Positions 13,980 through 24,519 of a DNA stretch of 64,000 nucleotides are shown here, one piece after another (positions within the stretch are counted from its first letter, which is position 1; each line of letters opens with the position of its first letter). The stretch spans positions 908,011-972,010 of the forward strand of contig JADGDG010000001.1 in the NCBI GenBank assembly GCA_016744995.1. Reading direction: 5' to 3'. The position numbers and the translations under genes were made by a program. This stretch comes from Gammaproteobacteria bacterium. GTDB taxonomy: Bacteria > Pseudomonadota > Gammaproteobacteria > GRL18. The notes below the pieces were generated by a model. It worked only from the letters and a program-made list of their open reading frames with translations, did no database searches and was not told the DNA's origin.

Positions 13980-15026
13980 ATGATACAGTTTAAGTCAAGC
14001 TACAGTTTTAATGTTCTTATGCGCCTGATCGCAGTCAGTGTTCTGGTCGTTATTTTGATTTTTTATAATTTTGATTTTATTAAGAATGTATATTTAAAAG
14101 ATCAACTCACCAACACAGGCTACATCATCAATGGCTCTATTGTGGGTCTGTTTCTTATTGGAATGGCCAAATTGGTCATGTCCATGCTTTTTTACTGGCG
14201 AGAAGAAAGAGCCGTTGGTAAATTTATTATCAATATTCATCGAGATAATTTTAACCCAACAGAGTCAATCAATAAGAAAAGTTTGATTTACCATCGCTAC
14301 ATTACCATGCAAGAAATTTATCGCCAACATGCGCCGGTCAATCAGAATGCACTGGCGGCAACCATGGTGGCGGCTGAAAGTACTCGCCTGAGTCTGCCCA
14401 AGTTTGTGGCAAATATTCTTATTCTGACTGGTGTCTTTGGAACGATCATATCTCTGTCAATTGCTTTGCTGGGCGCTTCGAACTTAATGGAAGAGAATGG
14501 TATTGCTAGTATGGGGCAAGTGATTCATGGTATGTCAACAGCCTTATCGACCACCACCACGGCGATTATTTGTTATTTATTATTTGGTTATTTTTATCTG
14601 AAGCTGACGGATATTCAGACCAATTTATTCAGTGCTATTGAGCAGGTCACAACCCTGCATCTGGTGCCCCGTTTCTCCCACCAGAGTGAGAATATGATCC
14701 ATCAGCTGGCAGAGTTGATTAAATCTTTACGTCATACTGCCGCAAATATGCAGTTATCACAGCAGCAGTATTTGGAAATGGGTTCTAAAGTCAATGAAAT
14801 TACATCCAGATATGATGAACGCATTGGCGGTATGTCTGATGATCTGGCTGACATTAAAGAACTGTTAAGACTCGGTTTCCGCTTGCCGGAAGACCATCCT
14901 CACTTCACTGCAAAAAAATCGGCAGTGAAATCAGAGACTCAAACTTTTGTTACTAAAGCTATGGCTGCCCAAAAGTCAGCTTCTCAAAAGCTTGAGTCTG
15001 ATACCTTTGAATCAGATAAAAAATAG
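13980..15026 (+). CDS. MotA/TolQ/ExbB-like membrane protein
   Basis: A protein of about 348 residues. The ATG at 13980 is preferred to the TTG at 13974. Four membrane helices are visible: residues ~14-31, 48-72, 136-162 and 178-204. The last two form the MotA-ExbB core: LTGVFGTIISLSIALLGA and GMSTALSTTTTAIICYLLFGY, with the family features of a G-x-x-G-T-I first half and an S-T-A-L-x-T-T second half. The C-terminal 140 residues are cytoplasmic and helical (QSENMIHQLAELIKSL; DERIGGMSDDLADIKELL). By family knowledge such proteins form pentameric proton channels around a MotB/ExbD dimer. The next gene, 35 bases downstream, is the expected partner. Confidence 0.75.
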   Translation: MIQFKSSYSFNVLMRLIAVSVLVVILIFYNFDFIKNVYLKDQLTNTGYIINGSIVGLFLIGMAKLVMSMLFYWREERAVGKFIINIHRDNFNPTESINKKSLIYHRYITMQEIYRQHAPVNQNALAATMVAAESTRLSLPKFVANILILTGVFGTIISLSIALLGASNLMEENGIASMGQVIHGMSTALSTTTTAIICYLLFGYFYLKLTDIQTNLFSAIEQVTTLHLVPRFSHQSENMIHQLAELIKSLRHTAANMQLSQQQYLEMGSKVNEITSRYDERIGGMSDDLADIKELLRLGFRLPEDHPHFTAKKSAVKSETQTFVTKAMAAQKSASQKLESDTFESDKK

Positions 15027-15061
15027 TCAGGTGGCAGGGATAATAACAGAAGGTATTTGCC

Positions 15062-16231
15062 ATGAGTGAAGGATTCGTTGACTTACGACAAAATCAAGGC
15101 CAGCTGGTTGATGAATCTTTCTGGCCGTCATTCACTGATATCATGACAGTTGTTGTGATGATTTTTCTTTTAGCCACCAGTATTCTGATTGTAAAAAACT
15201 GGGAACTTGTGGAAGAATTAAAAAGCAGTATCGTGGTTGAGAAAAAAATATCGCAACGCCTCAAAGCCAGCATGGCCGCTCAACAAAAAACATCTCAGGA
15301 ACTTCTGATCAGTCAGGATAAGCGCCAGAAAATATCCCGCAAGTTACAATTGAGCATGGAAGCAGAACATCGGACGGCTGAAGCTATTCGTGAAGCATCA
15401 AAAGAGAATGCCACACTGGAAGAAACTCTGACACATACACAATCTGAGATGTCTCTGCTGCGTTTGCAGTTAATGCAGGCAAGAGAAAGTGCAACAGAGC
15501 GTGATAGTCTGATTGTTGAGCAGGATAAGCAACTGTCAGCAATGAAGCAAGAACAACGCCAGCTCAATCAAACCATTGCTTCCAGAGAAATTGATCTGAC
15601 TCGCTCCAAAGATCTGGTGACTCGCACACAAGCTCAGGTTAACCGCACACAAGAAAAAATGAATCATGTAAAGCAGCAGTTAGCGCAGGCGAATACTGCA
15701 ATGAGTTCTTTGCAGGGTAAGCTGGAAGTGAATACCGTTGCTCTGGCTAAGAGAGAGATAGAGTTGGAAGATCAACTGGCGACATTGCTTAAACGAGAGC
15801 AGGAGCTGGATACTTTAAGTCAGAAAAATCAGAACTATCAGGACAATATTAGTAATTATGAAAGACAGATCACTGCCGTTCAACAGCAGCATTCTGTGCT
15901 TGCGGGTGAATACGAAGATCTGGAAGATAAGTACAATAAGCTTATTAGACCATCACGCTCTGCTATTGGAAAATTTGTTGTTGAAGTACGCTATGAAAAA
16001 CTCGATGGCACAGGTTTGATACAGTTTCGTCAGTCTGACAAAGGCCCCTATAAAACGCTTTCAGAGGAGAAACTGCACCACAAACTGGCCAGTCTGAAGG
16101 AGCAGTATAAAGATACACTTTATGTCAAAATTATCATCCCGGATAATAGTGGTCTGTCTTATAGTGAAGCCTGGGCCTTTATGATAGGTATTCTGGAAAA
16201 ATATGATTACTATTATCAGGATGATGAATAA
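15062..16231 (+). CDS. MotB-like stator partner with long coiled coil and non-OmpA tail
   Basis: A 389-residue protein. The N-terminal helix FWPSFTDIMTVVVMIFLLAT matches the MotB/ExbD/ZorB plug with Asp26 placed like the proton-carrying aspartate of MotB. Residues ~46-300 form an uninterrupted coiled coil (repeated blocks such as QQKTSQELLISQDK and EIELEDQLATLLKREQEL). The last 90 residues (SAIGKFVVEVRYEKL, GLIQFRQSDKGPYK, LYVKIIIPDNSGLSYSEAW) are an alpha-beta domain that does not show the OmpA peptidoglycan-binding pattern. AGAAGG precedes the ATG. Together with the upstream gene this is a proton-motive stator-like pair of unknown cargo, resembling the ZorAB architecture with the coil placed on the B subunit. 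Confidence 0.72.
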   Translation: MSEGFVDLRQNQGQLVDESFWPSFTDIMTVVVMIFLLATSILIVKNWELVEELKSSIVVEKKISQRLKASMAAQQKTSQELLISQDKRQKISRKLQLSMEAEHRTAEAIREASKENATLEETLTHTQSEMSLLRLQLMQARESATERDSLIVEQDKQLSAMKQEQRQLNQTIASREIDLTRSKDLVTRTQAQVNRTQEKMNHVKQQLAQANTAMSSLQGKLEVNTVALAKREIELEDQLATLLKREQELDTLSQKNQNYQDNISNYERQITAVQQQHSVLAGEYEDLEDKYNKLIRPSRSAIGKFVVEVRYEKLDGTGLIQFRQSDKGPYKTLSEEKLHHKLASLKEQYKDTLYVKIIIPDNSGLSYSEAWAFMIGILEKYDYYYQDDE

Positions 16232-16296
16232 AGTGGATTTGTTTATCGGTTTACAGGCTTGTATGCTATTAAATTTATGAAACTGACCATTGATGT

Positions 16297-16971
16297 TTAT
16301 AATACCCCCCGCTCTGCCAGAGAAACAATTTCCTCATCACCAATGATAAAGTGATCCAGAAGTCGGATATCAACGAGTCCCAGTGCTTCTTTGAGTCGTA
16401 TCGTGATGCGCTCGTCTGCTGAGCTGGGCTCGGCCACACCAGATGGGTGGTTATGTGCGATAATAAGGGCTGCTGCATTATGTTCGAGGGCTCTTTTAAC
16501 CACTTCTCGCGGGTAAACTGATGCGCCGTCAATGGTGCCGCGAAATAACTCTTCATACTTAATAATTTGGTGTCGGTTATCTAAAAACAGGCCAGCAAAT
16601 ACTTCATAAGGCTTATCTCTGAGCTGGGCCTTTAAATATAAACGGGTTTCTTCCGGGCTTGTAATAATATCCTGTTTTTCAAGTGTTTCACTAAGGTAGC
16701 GCCTGGACATCTCTAATACAGCCTGCAGTTGCACGTACTTTGCCGGACCAACACCTCTGGTTTGGGAAAAGTCTTCTAAATTTGCATTGAAAAGATTACG
16801 CAGTGATGAAAAATCGTCTAATAGATGATAAGCCAGGTCAATGGCGGTGACACCGTTGGTGCCTGTGCGCAAAAATATAGCCAGTAATTCGGCATCAGTC
16901 AGGGCGTCAGCGCCACGCTGTAATAATTTTTCTCTGGGTCTTTCGGCTTCCGGCCAGTCAATAATAGGCAT
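16297..16971 (-). CDS. radC: RadC family JAB/MPN-domain protein
   Basis: Start [20 protein letters not shown] at 16971 is chosen because GGAG lies six bases before it; a start four codons upstream is possible. About 224 residues. An N-terminal helix-hairpin-helix region ([19 protein letters not shown]) is followed by the JAMM metalloprotease-like centre: [18 protein letters not shown] carrying H-x-H and the later Asp, ending [19 protein letters not shown]. The DNA repair role long ascribed to RadC is doubtful; the molecular role is unsettled. Its place upstream of and divergent from coaBC-dut is conserved in gammaproteobacteria. Confidence 0.93.
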   Translation of the reverse strand: MPIIDWPEAERPREKLLQRGADALTDAELLAIFLRTGTNGVTAIDLAYHLLDDFSSLRNLFNANLEDFSQTRGVGPAKYVQLQAVLEMSRRYLSETLEKQDIITSPEETRLYLKAQLRDKPYEVFAGLFLDNRHQIIKYEELFRGTIDGASVYPREVVKRALEHNAAALIIAHNHPSGVAEPSSADERITIRLKEALGLVDIRLLDHFIIGDEEIVSLAERGVL

Positions 16972-17141
16972 TCCATGCTCCAATTTTATGCTTTCGTAAT
17001 GGTTTTTGTGACAACTCTATGCGGTAACAACGGTATCTTAAACAAATAAAGATGATGTGTAAGGCAGTTTTTTCCTACAAAGTGAATATACTTAATGAAT
17101 TGATATTGCAGTGAGTGCTTACTAATCGGTAAAATAGCCCT

Positions 17142-18392
17142 ATGTCGGATTTAAAAGATAAAAAAATTGTGTTGGGTGTTTGTGGCGGAATTGCAGCCTA
17201 TAAGTCTGCAGAGTTAGTTCGTCTGCTCATCAAACAAGGTGCTCAGATCCAGGTTGTTATGACTCGTTCTGCTGAAGAATTTGTTAAGCCATTGACCTTT
17301 CAGGCACTTTCGGGCAGAGCAGTACGAGGCGAGCTGTTTGATTTAGGTGCAGAAGCCGGGATGGGGCACATTGAATTGGCTCGCTGGGCTGATCTCATTT
17401 TAATTGCACCTGCGACAGCTAATACTATTGCCAAAATTACCCACGGGATTGCAGATAACTTACTAACGACAGTCTGTATGGCAAGCAAAGCACATTTAAT
17501 GATTGCTCCTGCTATGAATCAGCAGATGTGGTTCCATGAGGCTGTGCAGGAAAATATTCAGACACTCTCTCAACGTCAGACGGTCACTTTGTGTGGCCCT
17601 GCAGCAGGAGAGCAGGCCTGCGGCGATACAGGTCCTGGTCGAATGGAAGAGCCTGCCCAGCTGCTTAAACACTGTATTTCTCTATTAAAACCAAATCAGC
17701 GATTGTCAGGTGAACGGCTAAGAGGAAAACGCATTCTTGTGACTGCGGGGCCGACGCTTGAGGATATTGACCCGGTTCGTTATATGAGTAATCGCAGCAG
17801 TGGTAAAATGGGTTATGCAATTGTTCAGGCAGCTATTAATGAAGGTGCTCATGTGATACTGGTAAGTGGCCCAACCGCATTGGCGGCACCAGATAAGGCT
17901 GAATGTATTATGGCTCGCAGTGCACTGGAGATGCATGATAAAGTCTTTGAATCAATTGCTTCTGTGGATATCTTTATAGCAACTGCAGCAGTTGCTGACT
18001 ACCGTCCTGTTAATAAAATGAATCAAAAAATTAAAAAAAATAATGATACATTGATGATTGAACTGATAAAGAACCCTGATATTCTGGCGGATGTTGCTGC
18101 TTTGCCTGACAAACCGTTTTGTATTGGTTTTGCTGCTGAAACAAATGATGTTGAAAATTATGCTCTGGATAAATTAAAACGTAAGGATCTGGACATGATT
18201 GTTGCCAATAAAGTTGGGGGAAGTCGGTCAGGGCGAAATACAGGTTTTGAGGGAGATAATAACGAACTCAATTTGTACTGGAACGACTTGCTGGATCAAA
18301 CAGAACTAAAGGCTAAAAAACTCCCCTATGCAAGTAAAGATCAATTAGCCAGACAGTTAATTGATGAAATTGTACTATTATTTACTCAGTAA
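17142..18392 (+). CDS. coaBC: Phosphopantothenoylcysteine decarboxylase / phosphopantothenate-cysteine ligase
   Basis: A 416-residue bifunctional enzyme of coenzyme A synthesis: CoaB couples cysteine to 4-phosphopantothenate using CTP, and CoaC decarboxylates the product with FMN. The CoaC half (1-190) shows GVCGGIAAYKSAELVR, the active-site His region GHIELARWADLILIAPATAN, the P-x-M-N-x-x-M motif APAMNQQMW and the Cys loop QACGDTGPGRM. The CoaB half (200-416) shows TAGPTLEDIDPVRYMSNRSS, VSGPTAL, GFAAETND and VANKVGG. Length and order are standard. First gene of a coaBC-dut-algC-argB run on the plus strand. Confidence 0.97.
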   Translation: MSDLKDKKIVLGVCGGIAAYKSAELVRLLIKQGAQIQVVMTRSAEEFVKPLTFQALSGRAVRGELFDLGAEAGMGHIELARWADLILIAPATANTIAKITHGIADNLLTTVCMASKAHLMIAPAMNQQMWFHEAVQENIQTLSQRQTVTLCGPAAGEQACGDTGPGRMEEPAQLLKHCISLLKPNQRLSGERLRGKRILVTAGPTLEDIDPVRYMSNRSSGKMGYAIVQAAINEGAHVILVSGPTALAAPDKAECIMARSALEMHDKVFESIASVDIFIATAAVADYRPVNKMNQKIKKNNDTLMIELIKNPDILADVAALPDKPFCIGFAAETNDVENYALDKLKRKDLDMIVANKVGGSRSGRNTGFEGDNNELNLYWNDLLDQTELKAKKLPYASKDQLARQLIDEIVLLFTQ

Positions 18393-18425
18393 ATGCTTTC
18401 TTAGCAAAAAAGGATACTACAAACG

Positions 18426-18881
18426 ATGAATGAAGTTGATGTCAAAATTCTTGACCCCAGAGTCGGCAAAGAATTCCCAATGCCGGAATATGCCACCCAT
18501 GGTTCAGCTGGAATGGATTTACGAGCAATTCTGGATGAAGATACAGAGCTATTACCGGGAGAGACACTTTTAATTCCAACCGGTCTTGCCATTCATATTG
18601 CCAACAATAATATGGCTGCGGTTATTTTACCTCGTTCTGGTTTGGGCCATAAGCATGGTATTGTGCTGGGAAACCTGGTGGGCTTAATTGATTCTGATTA
18701 TCAGGGACAACTATTTGTTTCTTGCTGGAACCGTGGAAAAACAGCCTTTACAATTAAGCCGGGTGAACGTATTGCACAACTGGTTTTTGTGCCTGTAGTT
18801 CAGGCTAATTTTAATATTGTTGAATCCTTTGACCAAAGTCAGCGTGGTGAAGGCGGCTTTGGTCATACTGGTTCACACTAA
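18426..18881 (+). CDS. dut: Deoxyuridine 5-prime-triphosphate nucleotidohydrolase (dUTPase)
   Basis: A 151-residue homotrimeric dUTPase that hydrolyses dUTP to dUMP and pyrophosphate, keeping uracil out of DNA and feeding dTMP synthesis. All five family motifs are present in order: [30 protein letters not shown] (catalytic Asp), [12 protein letters not shown], and the C-terminal [10 protein letters not shown] lid. It starts 33 bases after coaBC, as in most gammaproteobacteria. Confidence 0.97.
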   Translation: MNEVDVKILDPRVGKEFPMPEYATHGSAGMDLRAILDEDTELLPGETLLIPTGLAIHIANNNMAAVILPRSGLGHKHGIVLGNLVGLIDSDYQGQLFVSCWNRGKTAFTIKPGERIAQLVFVPVVQANFNIVESFDQSQRGEGGFGHTGSH

Positions 18882-18918
18882 TCCTTTTAGACTTAAAATA
18901 TAGACGGACACTGGTTTT

Positions 18919-21450
18919 ATGAATGAAATAAAAGAAAAAATCCGGGAAATGATCAATGAAGAAACTGTGGCAAAACGTAAGGAAGAACTAAGTGAGCTCC
19001 GGGTTAAAAAGTCAAAAAATAAAAGTGTAAAGAAAGAGCACATCCCCATGGATGTTGACAAAAAGAAAACTCTTGGAAATCTGAGCCTTGCTGTTCTGTT
19101 ATTTATTATATCTATAGGGCTATTTTATGCTGCCTCAATCACCAAAGAAAGTGCAGAAAATACATATCGTCAACAACTGGAAACAAAAGCAAAACAAGAA
19201 CTTGACACTTTGGCTGCAAAATCCTCGCAACGCTTAAATCAAAAAATTAATAACTTTAACTTTATTCTCAATGATGCTGAGTATATTAAAAATTTTAATG
19301 TCCCTTCCTGGCAAGATGTATTAAAAACTGAGCTGGCTGCTCGCCTGGGTGATCAGGCTGTTGTTGACGTTATCCCAGCCGATTATATCGATGATGTGAT
19401 CATTGAAAACCCGGCAATGGGTTATGGTATTTTAGCCTTATTAAATGACTTGAAATCAAAGACATCAGGAAATGTCATAAAGATAGAATATCATCAAGCT
19501 AACAAAGAACAAGTCCGGGTTATATTTGTGCAAAAGATCACCTCTGTTGATGTGGAGCAGCAAAAAGAACGTATTAATGGCTATATTCTGGCAAGATTAT
19601 CCCAGTCATTTGTCCAGGGTTTAACAAAAGACTTTGAATCACATAATGGATATTTTGAAATAGTGCAGATTTATAGTGGTAGAACATCTGTGTTAGCCAG
19701 CAAAGGAAATGCTTCACTAAAAACTGGCTCAGTTGTTATTTCAAAAAAAATAGCCAAAACACCCTGGCTGTTGAAGTTCTGGCCAGCAGAGCAGCCAACA
19801 GAAACGCCATTTTCTTTATTGTGGCTGGCAATGTTGTTCCTGGTTGTGGGAACTGCTGCCATTGTTTCTGCTTTGTTCGTACTGTTTTTGATGCTTAAAC
19901 GAATTCGTGAAAGTCGCTATGTTGGTGTGCAGAAAATAACTACAAGTAAAGAAAAAACAATGGCTGCGACTCATGATTCATCTGATATTGCTAAGAGTCA
20001 GGCACCAACCAATATTATTTTTCGTAAAAATTCAGGTATCAGCCTGGAAGAAGAAAACAGCACTGATGCTGAATATTTAACGTATGTCACTGATAAAATA
20101 TTCAGAGCTTATGATATCAGAGGTGTGGTGGGAGAACTTGTTAATCCAGAAGTATTTCGACAAATTGCCTATGCTATTGCAGCAGAAATGGCAGAGCAGC
20201 AGCAAACTAAAATTTCAATTGCATGTGATGGGCGAAACAGCAGTCCTGAGCTTGTTAAAGCTCTGATTGACGCATTATTAGAAAGTGGTATCAATGTACT
20301 TGATATCGGTATGGTTAGCAGCCCAGTGCTATATTTTTCCGCAATTACAAAAACTGATGGGAATGGTATTATTGTAACAGCCAGTCATAATCCTGCCGAT
20401 TATAATGGTATGAAAATTATGTTGAAGGGGCATAGTTATAGTGATAAGCACTTACAGAAATTAAAAAATAAAGTTATTAATGGTGAACAGGTAACTGGTA
20501 ACGGTGAGCTGGTAGAAATGAATGTCATGGAAGAGTACATGACCAAAATTACCGGAAATATTATTTTAGCCAGACCAATGAATATTGTTATTGATACAGC
20601 TAATGGTGTGACTGGTAAATTTGCCACTACATTTTTTGAACAATTAGGCTGTAAGGTTACGGCATTAAACACAGAGGTTGATGGTAATTTTCCTGCTCAT
20701 GAGCCTGATCCCAGTCGTCCAGAAAATATGTCTGAGTTAATAGAAAAAGTCATGGAACAAAAAGCAGATGTCGGTATTGCATTTGATGGTGATGGTGACA
20801 GGATAGGTCTGGTTTCATCGGGTGGGGAAATTATATGGCCCGACAGGATCCTTATGCTGCTGGCGAAAGACATTCTTTCCAGGAATAAAGATGCGACCAT
20901 TCTTTATGACGTTAAATCATCATGGAATGTAGAGCGTTTTGTGTCTGGACTGGGCGGCAGTGCAACCATGTGTCAAAGTGGACATTCCTTTATGAAAAGC
21001 AAGCTTCTGGAAACAGGAGCATTGCTGGCAGGTGAAATGAGCGGCCACATTTTTATTAAGGAACGCTGGTATGGTTTTGATGATGCCCTATTTGTTGCTG
21101 CAAGGGTACTTGAGATCCTCTCCATCGATTTAAGAAAGTCGCGACAAGTATTTGCAGAGCTGCCAGATTCATTAAATACGCCGGAAATCCTTATTGCTAC
21201 GGATAACGGGCCTGGCATTATGGAAAAGATAAATGCTGGGATCGACTGCTTTGGTGAGGGCAAAGTAATAACAATTGATGGTGTCAGGGTTGAATATTCA
21301 GATGGCTGGGGCTTAGTTAGAGCATCTAATACTACAGATAATCTGACTATGCGTTTTGAAGCAGAGAATGAAGAAGCTCTGCAGCGTATTGCCAATATTT
21401 TTAAAGAAGCAATTTTGAGAGTGGCACCTCAGGTAGAATTCCCCTTCTAA
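18919..21450 (+). CDS. algC: Phosphomannomutase/phosphoglucomutase with membrane-anchored N-terminal extension
   Basis: An 843-residue AlgC-type mutase. The catalytic C-terminal ~455 residues interconvert hexose 1- and 6-phosphates for lipopolysaccharide, exopolysaccharide or alginate precursors: FRAYDIRGVVG, the phosphoserine loop IVTASHNPADYNGMK, the Mg site IAFDGDGDRIGLV, the sugar loop GEMSGHIFIKERWYG and the phosphate loop near the C-terminus. The N-terminal ~350 residues hold two membrane helices (about residues 51-70 and 296-325) around a periplasmic domain, the long AlgC form found in several gammaproteobacteria. It lies between dut and argB in the conserved order. The lyase at the right window edge is not linked to it by position. 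Confidence 0.94.
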   Translation: MNEIKEKIREMINEETVAKRKEELSELRVKKSKNKSVKKEHIPMDVDKKKTLGNLSLAVLLFIISIGLFYAASITKESAENTYRQQLETKAKQELDTLAAKSSQRLNQKINNFNFILNDAEYIKNFNVPSWQDVLKTELAARLGDQAVVDVIPADYIDDVIIENPAMGYGILALLNDLKSKTSGNVIKIEYHQANKEQVRVIFVQKITSVDVEQQKERINGYILARLSQSFVQGLTKDFESHNGYFEIVQIYSGRTSVLASKGNASLKTGSVVISKKIAKTPWLLKFWPAEQPTETPFSLLWLAMLFLVVGTAAIVSALFVLFLMLKRIRESRYVGVQKITTSKEKTMAATHDSSDIAKSQAPTNIIFRKNSGISLEEENSTDAEYLTYVTDKIFRAYDIRGVVGELVNPEVFRQIAYAIAAEMAEQQQTKISIACDGRNSSPELVKALIDALLESGINVLDIGMVSSPVLYFSAITKTDGNGIIVTASHNPADYNGMKIMLKGHSYSDKHLQKLKNKVINGEQVTGNGELVEMNVMEEYMTKITGNIILARPMNIVIDTANGVTGKFATTFFEQLGCKVTALNTEVDGNFPAHEPDPSRPENMSELIEKVMEQKADVGIAFDGDGDRIGLVSSGGEIIWPDRILMLLAKDILSRNKDATILYDVKSSWNVERFVSGLGGSATMCQSGHSFMKSKLLETGALLAGEMSGHIFIKERWYGFDDALFVAARVLEILSIDLRKSRQVFAELPDSLNTPEILIATDNGPGIMEKINAGIDCFGEGKVITIDGVRVEYSDGWGLVRASNTTDNLTMRFEAENEEALQRIANIFKEAILRVAPQVEFPF

Positions 21451-21510
21451 GGGGAATGTTCTGAATGCTTATTCAGATTGATAAAGAAATTGATTTTCAC
21501 ACATTTTTAA

Positions 21511-22443
<933 letters not shown>

Positions 22444-22583
22444 GCTGAAGTTTCTTGACCGGTTGAAGGCTATTAACAGGTTGAAGACTCTTATCATGCT
22501 GAAGGCTCTTAACCAGGTTGAAGACTCTTAACCAAGTTGAAGACTCTATCATGCTAAAGGCTCTTAATCACGCTGAAGGCTCT
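22444..22583 (+). repeat. Tandem 18-19 bp repeats between argB and slmA
   Basis: About eight degenerate copies of a unit close to GGTTGAAGACTCTTAACCA (variants GCTGAAGGCTCTTAATCA, AGTTGAAGACTCTATCAT) fill nearly the whole intergenic space. No promoter is obvious inside. Repeat number could vary between strains. Confidence 0.85.
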
Positions 22584-22594
22584 ACTTAATAATA

Positions 22595-23266
22595 ATGACT
22601 CAAACTACCAGCAAAAAAAAACAGGCTAAGACAAATCGTAAGGCAGACATTCTGCAGGCTCTTGCTCTGGAACTGGAAAACAGGCCGGGTGAGCGTATTA
22701 CTACCGCAAACATTGCTAAAGCGGTTGGTGTTTCAGAGGCTGCGCTCTATCGTCATTTTCCCAGCAAAGCTAAGATGTTTGATGCTTTGATTGAATTTAG
22801 TGAAGAGACTGTTTTTGGCTTGATTAATCAGGTAACTAAGATTCAGGTAACTAAGGTTCAAGTAACAAAGGTTCAAGTAACAAAGGTTCAGGTAACTAAG
22901 GAACAGGATGATCTCTTTGCGCAGATTGAAAAAATCATCTCAATAGTGCTGACTTTTTCCGCAAAAAACCCTGGAATAACACGAGTTTTACTGGGTGATG
23001 CTTTGATTGGTGAAAATGAACGACTTTTAAAACGCACGGATCAGTTTTTTCAGCGCATTGAAACTCAGTTAAGGCAAATATTACGAGAAGCTGAGTTAAA
23101 AGGTCAGTTTAGCTATCAAGGGAATATTGGTCAATTTGCAGAAGTCCTCTCAAGCTTTATTGAGGGGCAGTTGAGTAAATATGTCCGAAGTCGATTTAAA
23201 AGGCGACCCGATGAGAACTGGGTTAGTAAATGGTTATTTTTTGTTAATAGTATTAAAAGCCATTAG
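22595..23266 (+). CDS. slmA: Nucleoid occlusion factor SlmA with a pentapeptide expansion
   Basis: A 223-residue TetR-fold protein. SlmA binds specific chromosomal sites and blocks FtsZ assembly over the nucleoid. Family features: RKADILQALALELENRPGE, the helix-turn-helix TTANIAKAVGVSEAALYRHF, PSKAKMFDALIEFSEETVF, NPGITRVLLGDALIGENERL and the C-terminal RRPDENWVSKW. Between the DNA-binding and dimerisation domains, residues 79-103 are five near-perfect copies of Q-V-T-K-V/I, which lengthens the protein by about 25 residues over the usual 195-200. The expansion keeps the frame. The position after argB is conserved. Confidence 0.92.
   Translation: MTQTTSKKKQAKTNRKADILQALALELENRPGERITTANIAKAVGVSEAALYRHFPSKAKMFDALIEFSEETVFGLINQVTKIQVTKVQVTKVQVTKVQVTKEQDDLFAQIEKIISIVLTFSAKNPGITRVLLGDALIGENERLLKRTDQFFQRIETQLRQILREAELKGQFSYQGNIGQFAEVLSSFIEGQLSKYVRSRFKRRPDENWVSKWLFFVNSIKSH
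22829..22900 (+). repeat. In-frame 15-bp tandem repeat within slmA
   Basis: Five copies of CAGGTAACTAAGGTT (variants CAAGTAACAAAGGTT) encode Q-V-T-K-V repeats. Two synonymous versions alternate, which suggests at least two rounds of slippage or unequal exchange. Confidence 0.95.
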
Positions 23267-23294
23267 TCGTTCCTGGGCACGAACAAATAGAAAC

Positions 23295-24308
23295 TCATTG
23301 ATAAACAATACTCCTGAACTCTTTTAACAAGCCGCTAATTTCCTCTGAGGCACAAAATTCCTGTCCCTCTCGCTCCGGGTTGCATCGAATTTGAAAAATA
23401 AGCATTCTATTTGGAATGGTTATTGTTTTTTCTACGATAGCAAGAGCCATTGCTACATCTCTATACCCTGTCGGGGTGTCCGTGACTGCAATCTTGTCGG
23501 TTGAATAAAGTACTTTTGTGCTGGCATATTCTTTAATGAATGCATTTGCTTTTCTCCAGAGAGAAATGCATTGTGCCGGATTCAGGCATGCCAGGCGGGC
23601 GGCATTGAGTTTTTTAGCCTGGCTTGGCGTTGAGAGGCTATGTTTTATACGATTTGCTTTCAAAAGTACAAATCGTTCAACATCACGGGCAAATATGGTT
23701 TTTATCTTTTTTGTTTCTTTTTCCTGATGGTCCAACTGTGCCTGTAGATTTCTTAAAGACTTGCGGGCGCTATCAAGTTCCAGGGTCAGTTGATCAGATA
23801 TTGGCTTGCCGGAACGTTCCATATTGGCTGCTTTTCTGACCAGATTGCCAAAGTCACGTTTTTTAAGTTCAATGGTTGATTCAAGGATAAGACCTCGGGA
23901 ATCGATGATTGCTAGTTTGGAAGCCAGAGCGGTGAGAAGATCATCAATGGTTAAATAGGTTTTTAATAAGACATTATCATAATCTTTTGACTGGCGTTGT
24001 CGCTGCTCTTCCAGAGCTAATAACTTATCGACTTCCAGTTGGGTATCCAGCTCTTCTCTGGTCTTGGCTCTCTCTTTGATTTTACGAGTAACCCCTGACT
24101 CATCAATATAGCGGACTCTTTGATTATAATATTCTCTTGGAATACGATTCCCACATTCAGTCTGGCCTTCACTATTTTTCCAGCATTTAATATAGCCACT
24201 AGCATATAAGGTGGTAGAAATGAGAGACAGGCATAAACAAGCAACAAATAAGAGTATTATTTTCTTGAAATTATTTATTTTTTTATAAAATGGTGTGTTA
24301 ATTAACAT
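23295..24308 (-). CDS. Secreted DUF4124-type coiled-coil protein
   Basis: A 337-residue protein. The membrane-targeting stretch IILLFVACLCLSLISTTLYA ends at about residue 36; the 18 residues before it make the signal long, so an internal start is possible. The mature N-terminus GYIKCWKNSEGQTECGNRIP is a DUF4124-like beta-hairpin with two Cys. Helical, charged coiled-coil regions follow (KIKERAKTREELDTQLEVDK; SARKSLRNLQAQLDHQEK), then a Cys-containing tail (LACLNPAQCISLW; IRCNPEREGQEFC). It is probably periplasmic with disulfides. It converges on slmA with a 29-bp gap. The function is unknown. Confidence 0.75.
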   Translation of the reverse strand: MLINTPFYKKINNFKKIILLFVACLCLSLISTTLYASGYIKCWKNSEGQTECGNRIPREYYNQRVRYIDESGVTRKIKERAKTREELDTQLEVDKLLALEEQRQRQSKDYDNVLLKTYLTIDDLLTALASKLAIIDSRGLILESTIELKKRDFGNLVRKAANMERSGKPISDQLTLELDSARKSLRNLQAQLDHQEKETKKIKTIFARDVERFVLLKANRIKHSLSTPSQAKKLNAARLACLNPAQCISLWRKANAFIKEYASTKVLYSTDKIAVTDTPTGYRDVAMALAIVEKTITIPNRMLIFQIRCNPEREGQEFCASEEISGLLKEFRSIVYQ

Positions 24309-24519
24309 ATATAATAGTATGTGTAGTCATGGCCAGCTTATTACCAGCAGGTTCTTGTTTTTATTGTTAAACCTAAAAAATACTTAGAGTTGGCTTACTG
24401 TATAACATTTTATGGCTTTTTGGCAAAGTAATTTGTGCATAATTTATGATAAAGTTAACAGCTATCAGTCAAATTATACATTATTGAGGTTATTTTTCTT
24501 GTAGAAAAAAGAGATTCGT

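Noticed and set aside
13980..16231. Zorya (ZorAB) phage-defence system
   Set aside because: The MotA- and MotB-like cores fit, but there is no ZorC, ZorD or ZorE, the A subunit lacks the long tail, and the B subunit lacks an OmpA-like end. The location in the conserved core also argues against a defence island.
22444..22900. CRISPR array at the slmA repeats
   Set aside because: Units of 15 and 18-19 bp are directly tandem without spacers. No cas genes are present in the window.
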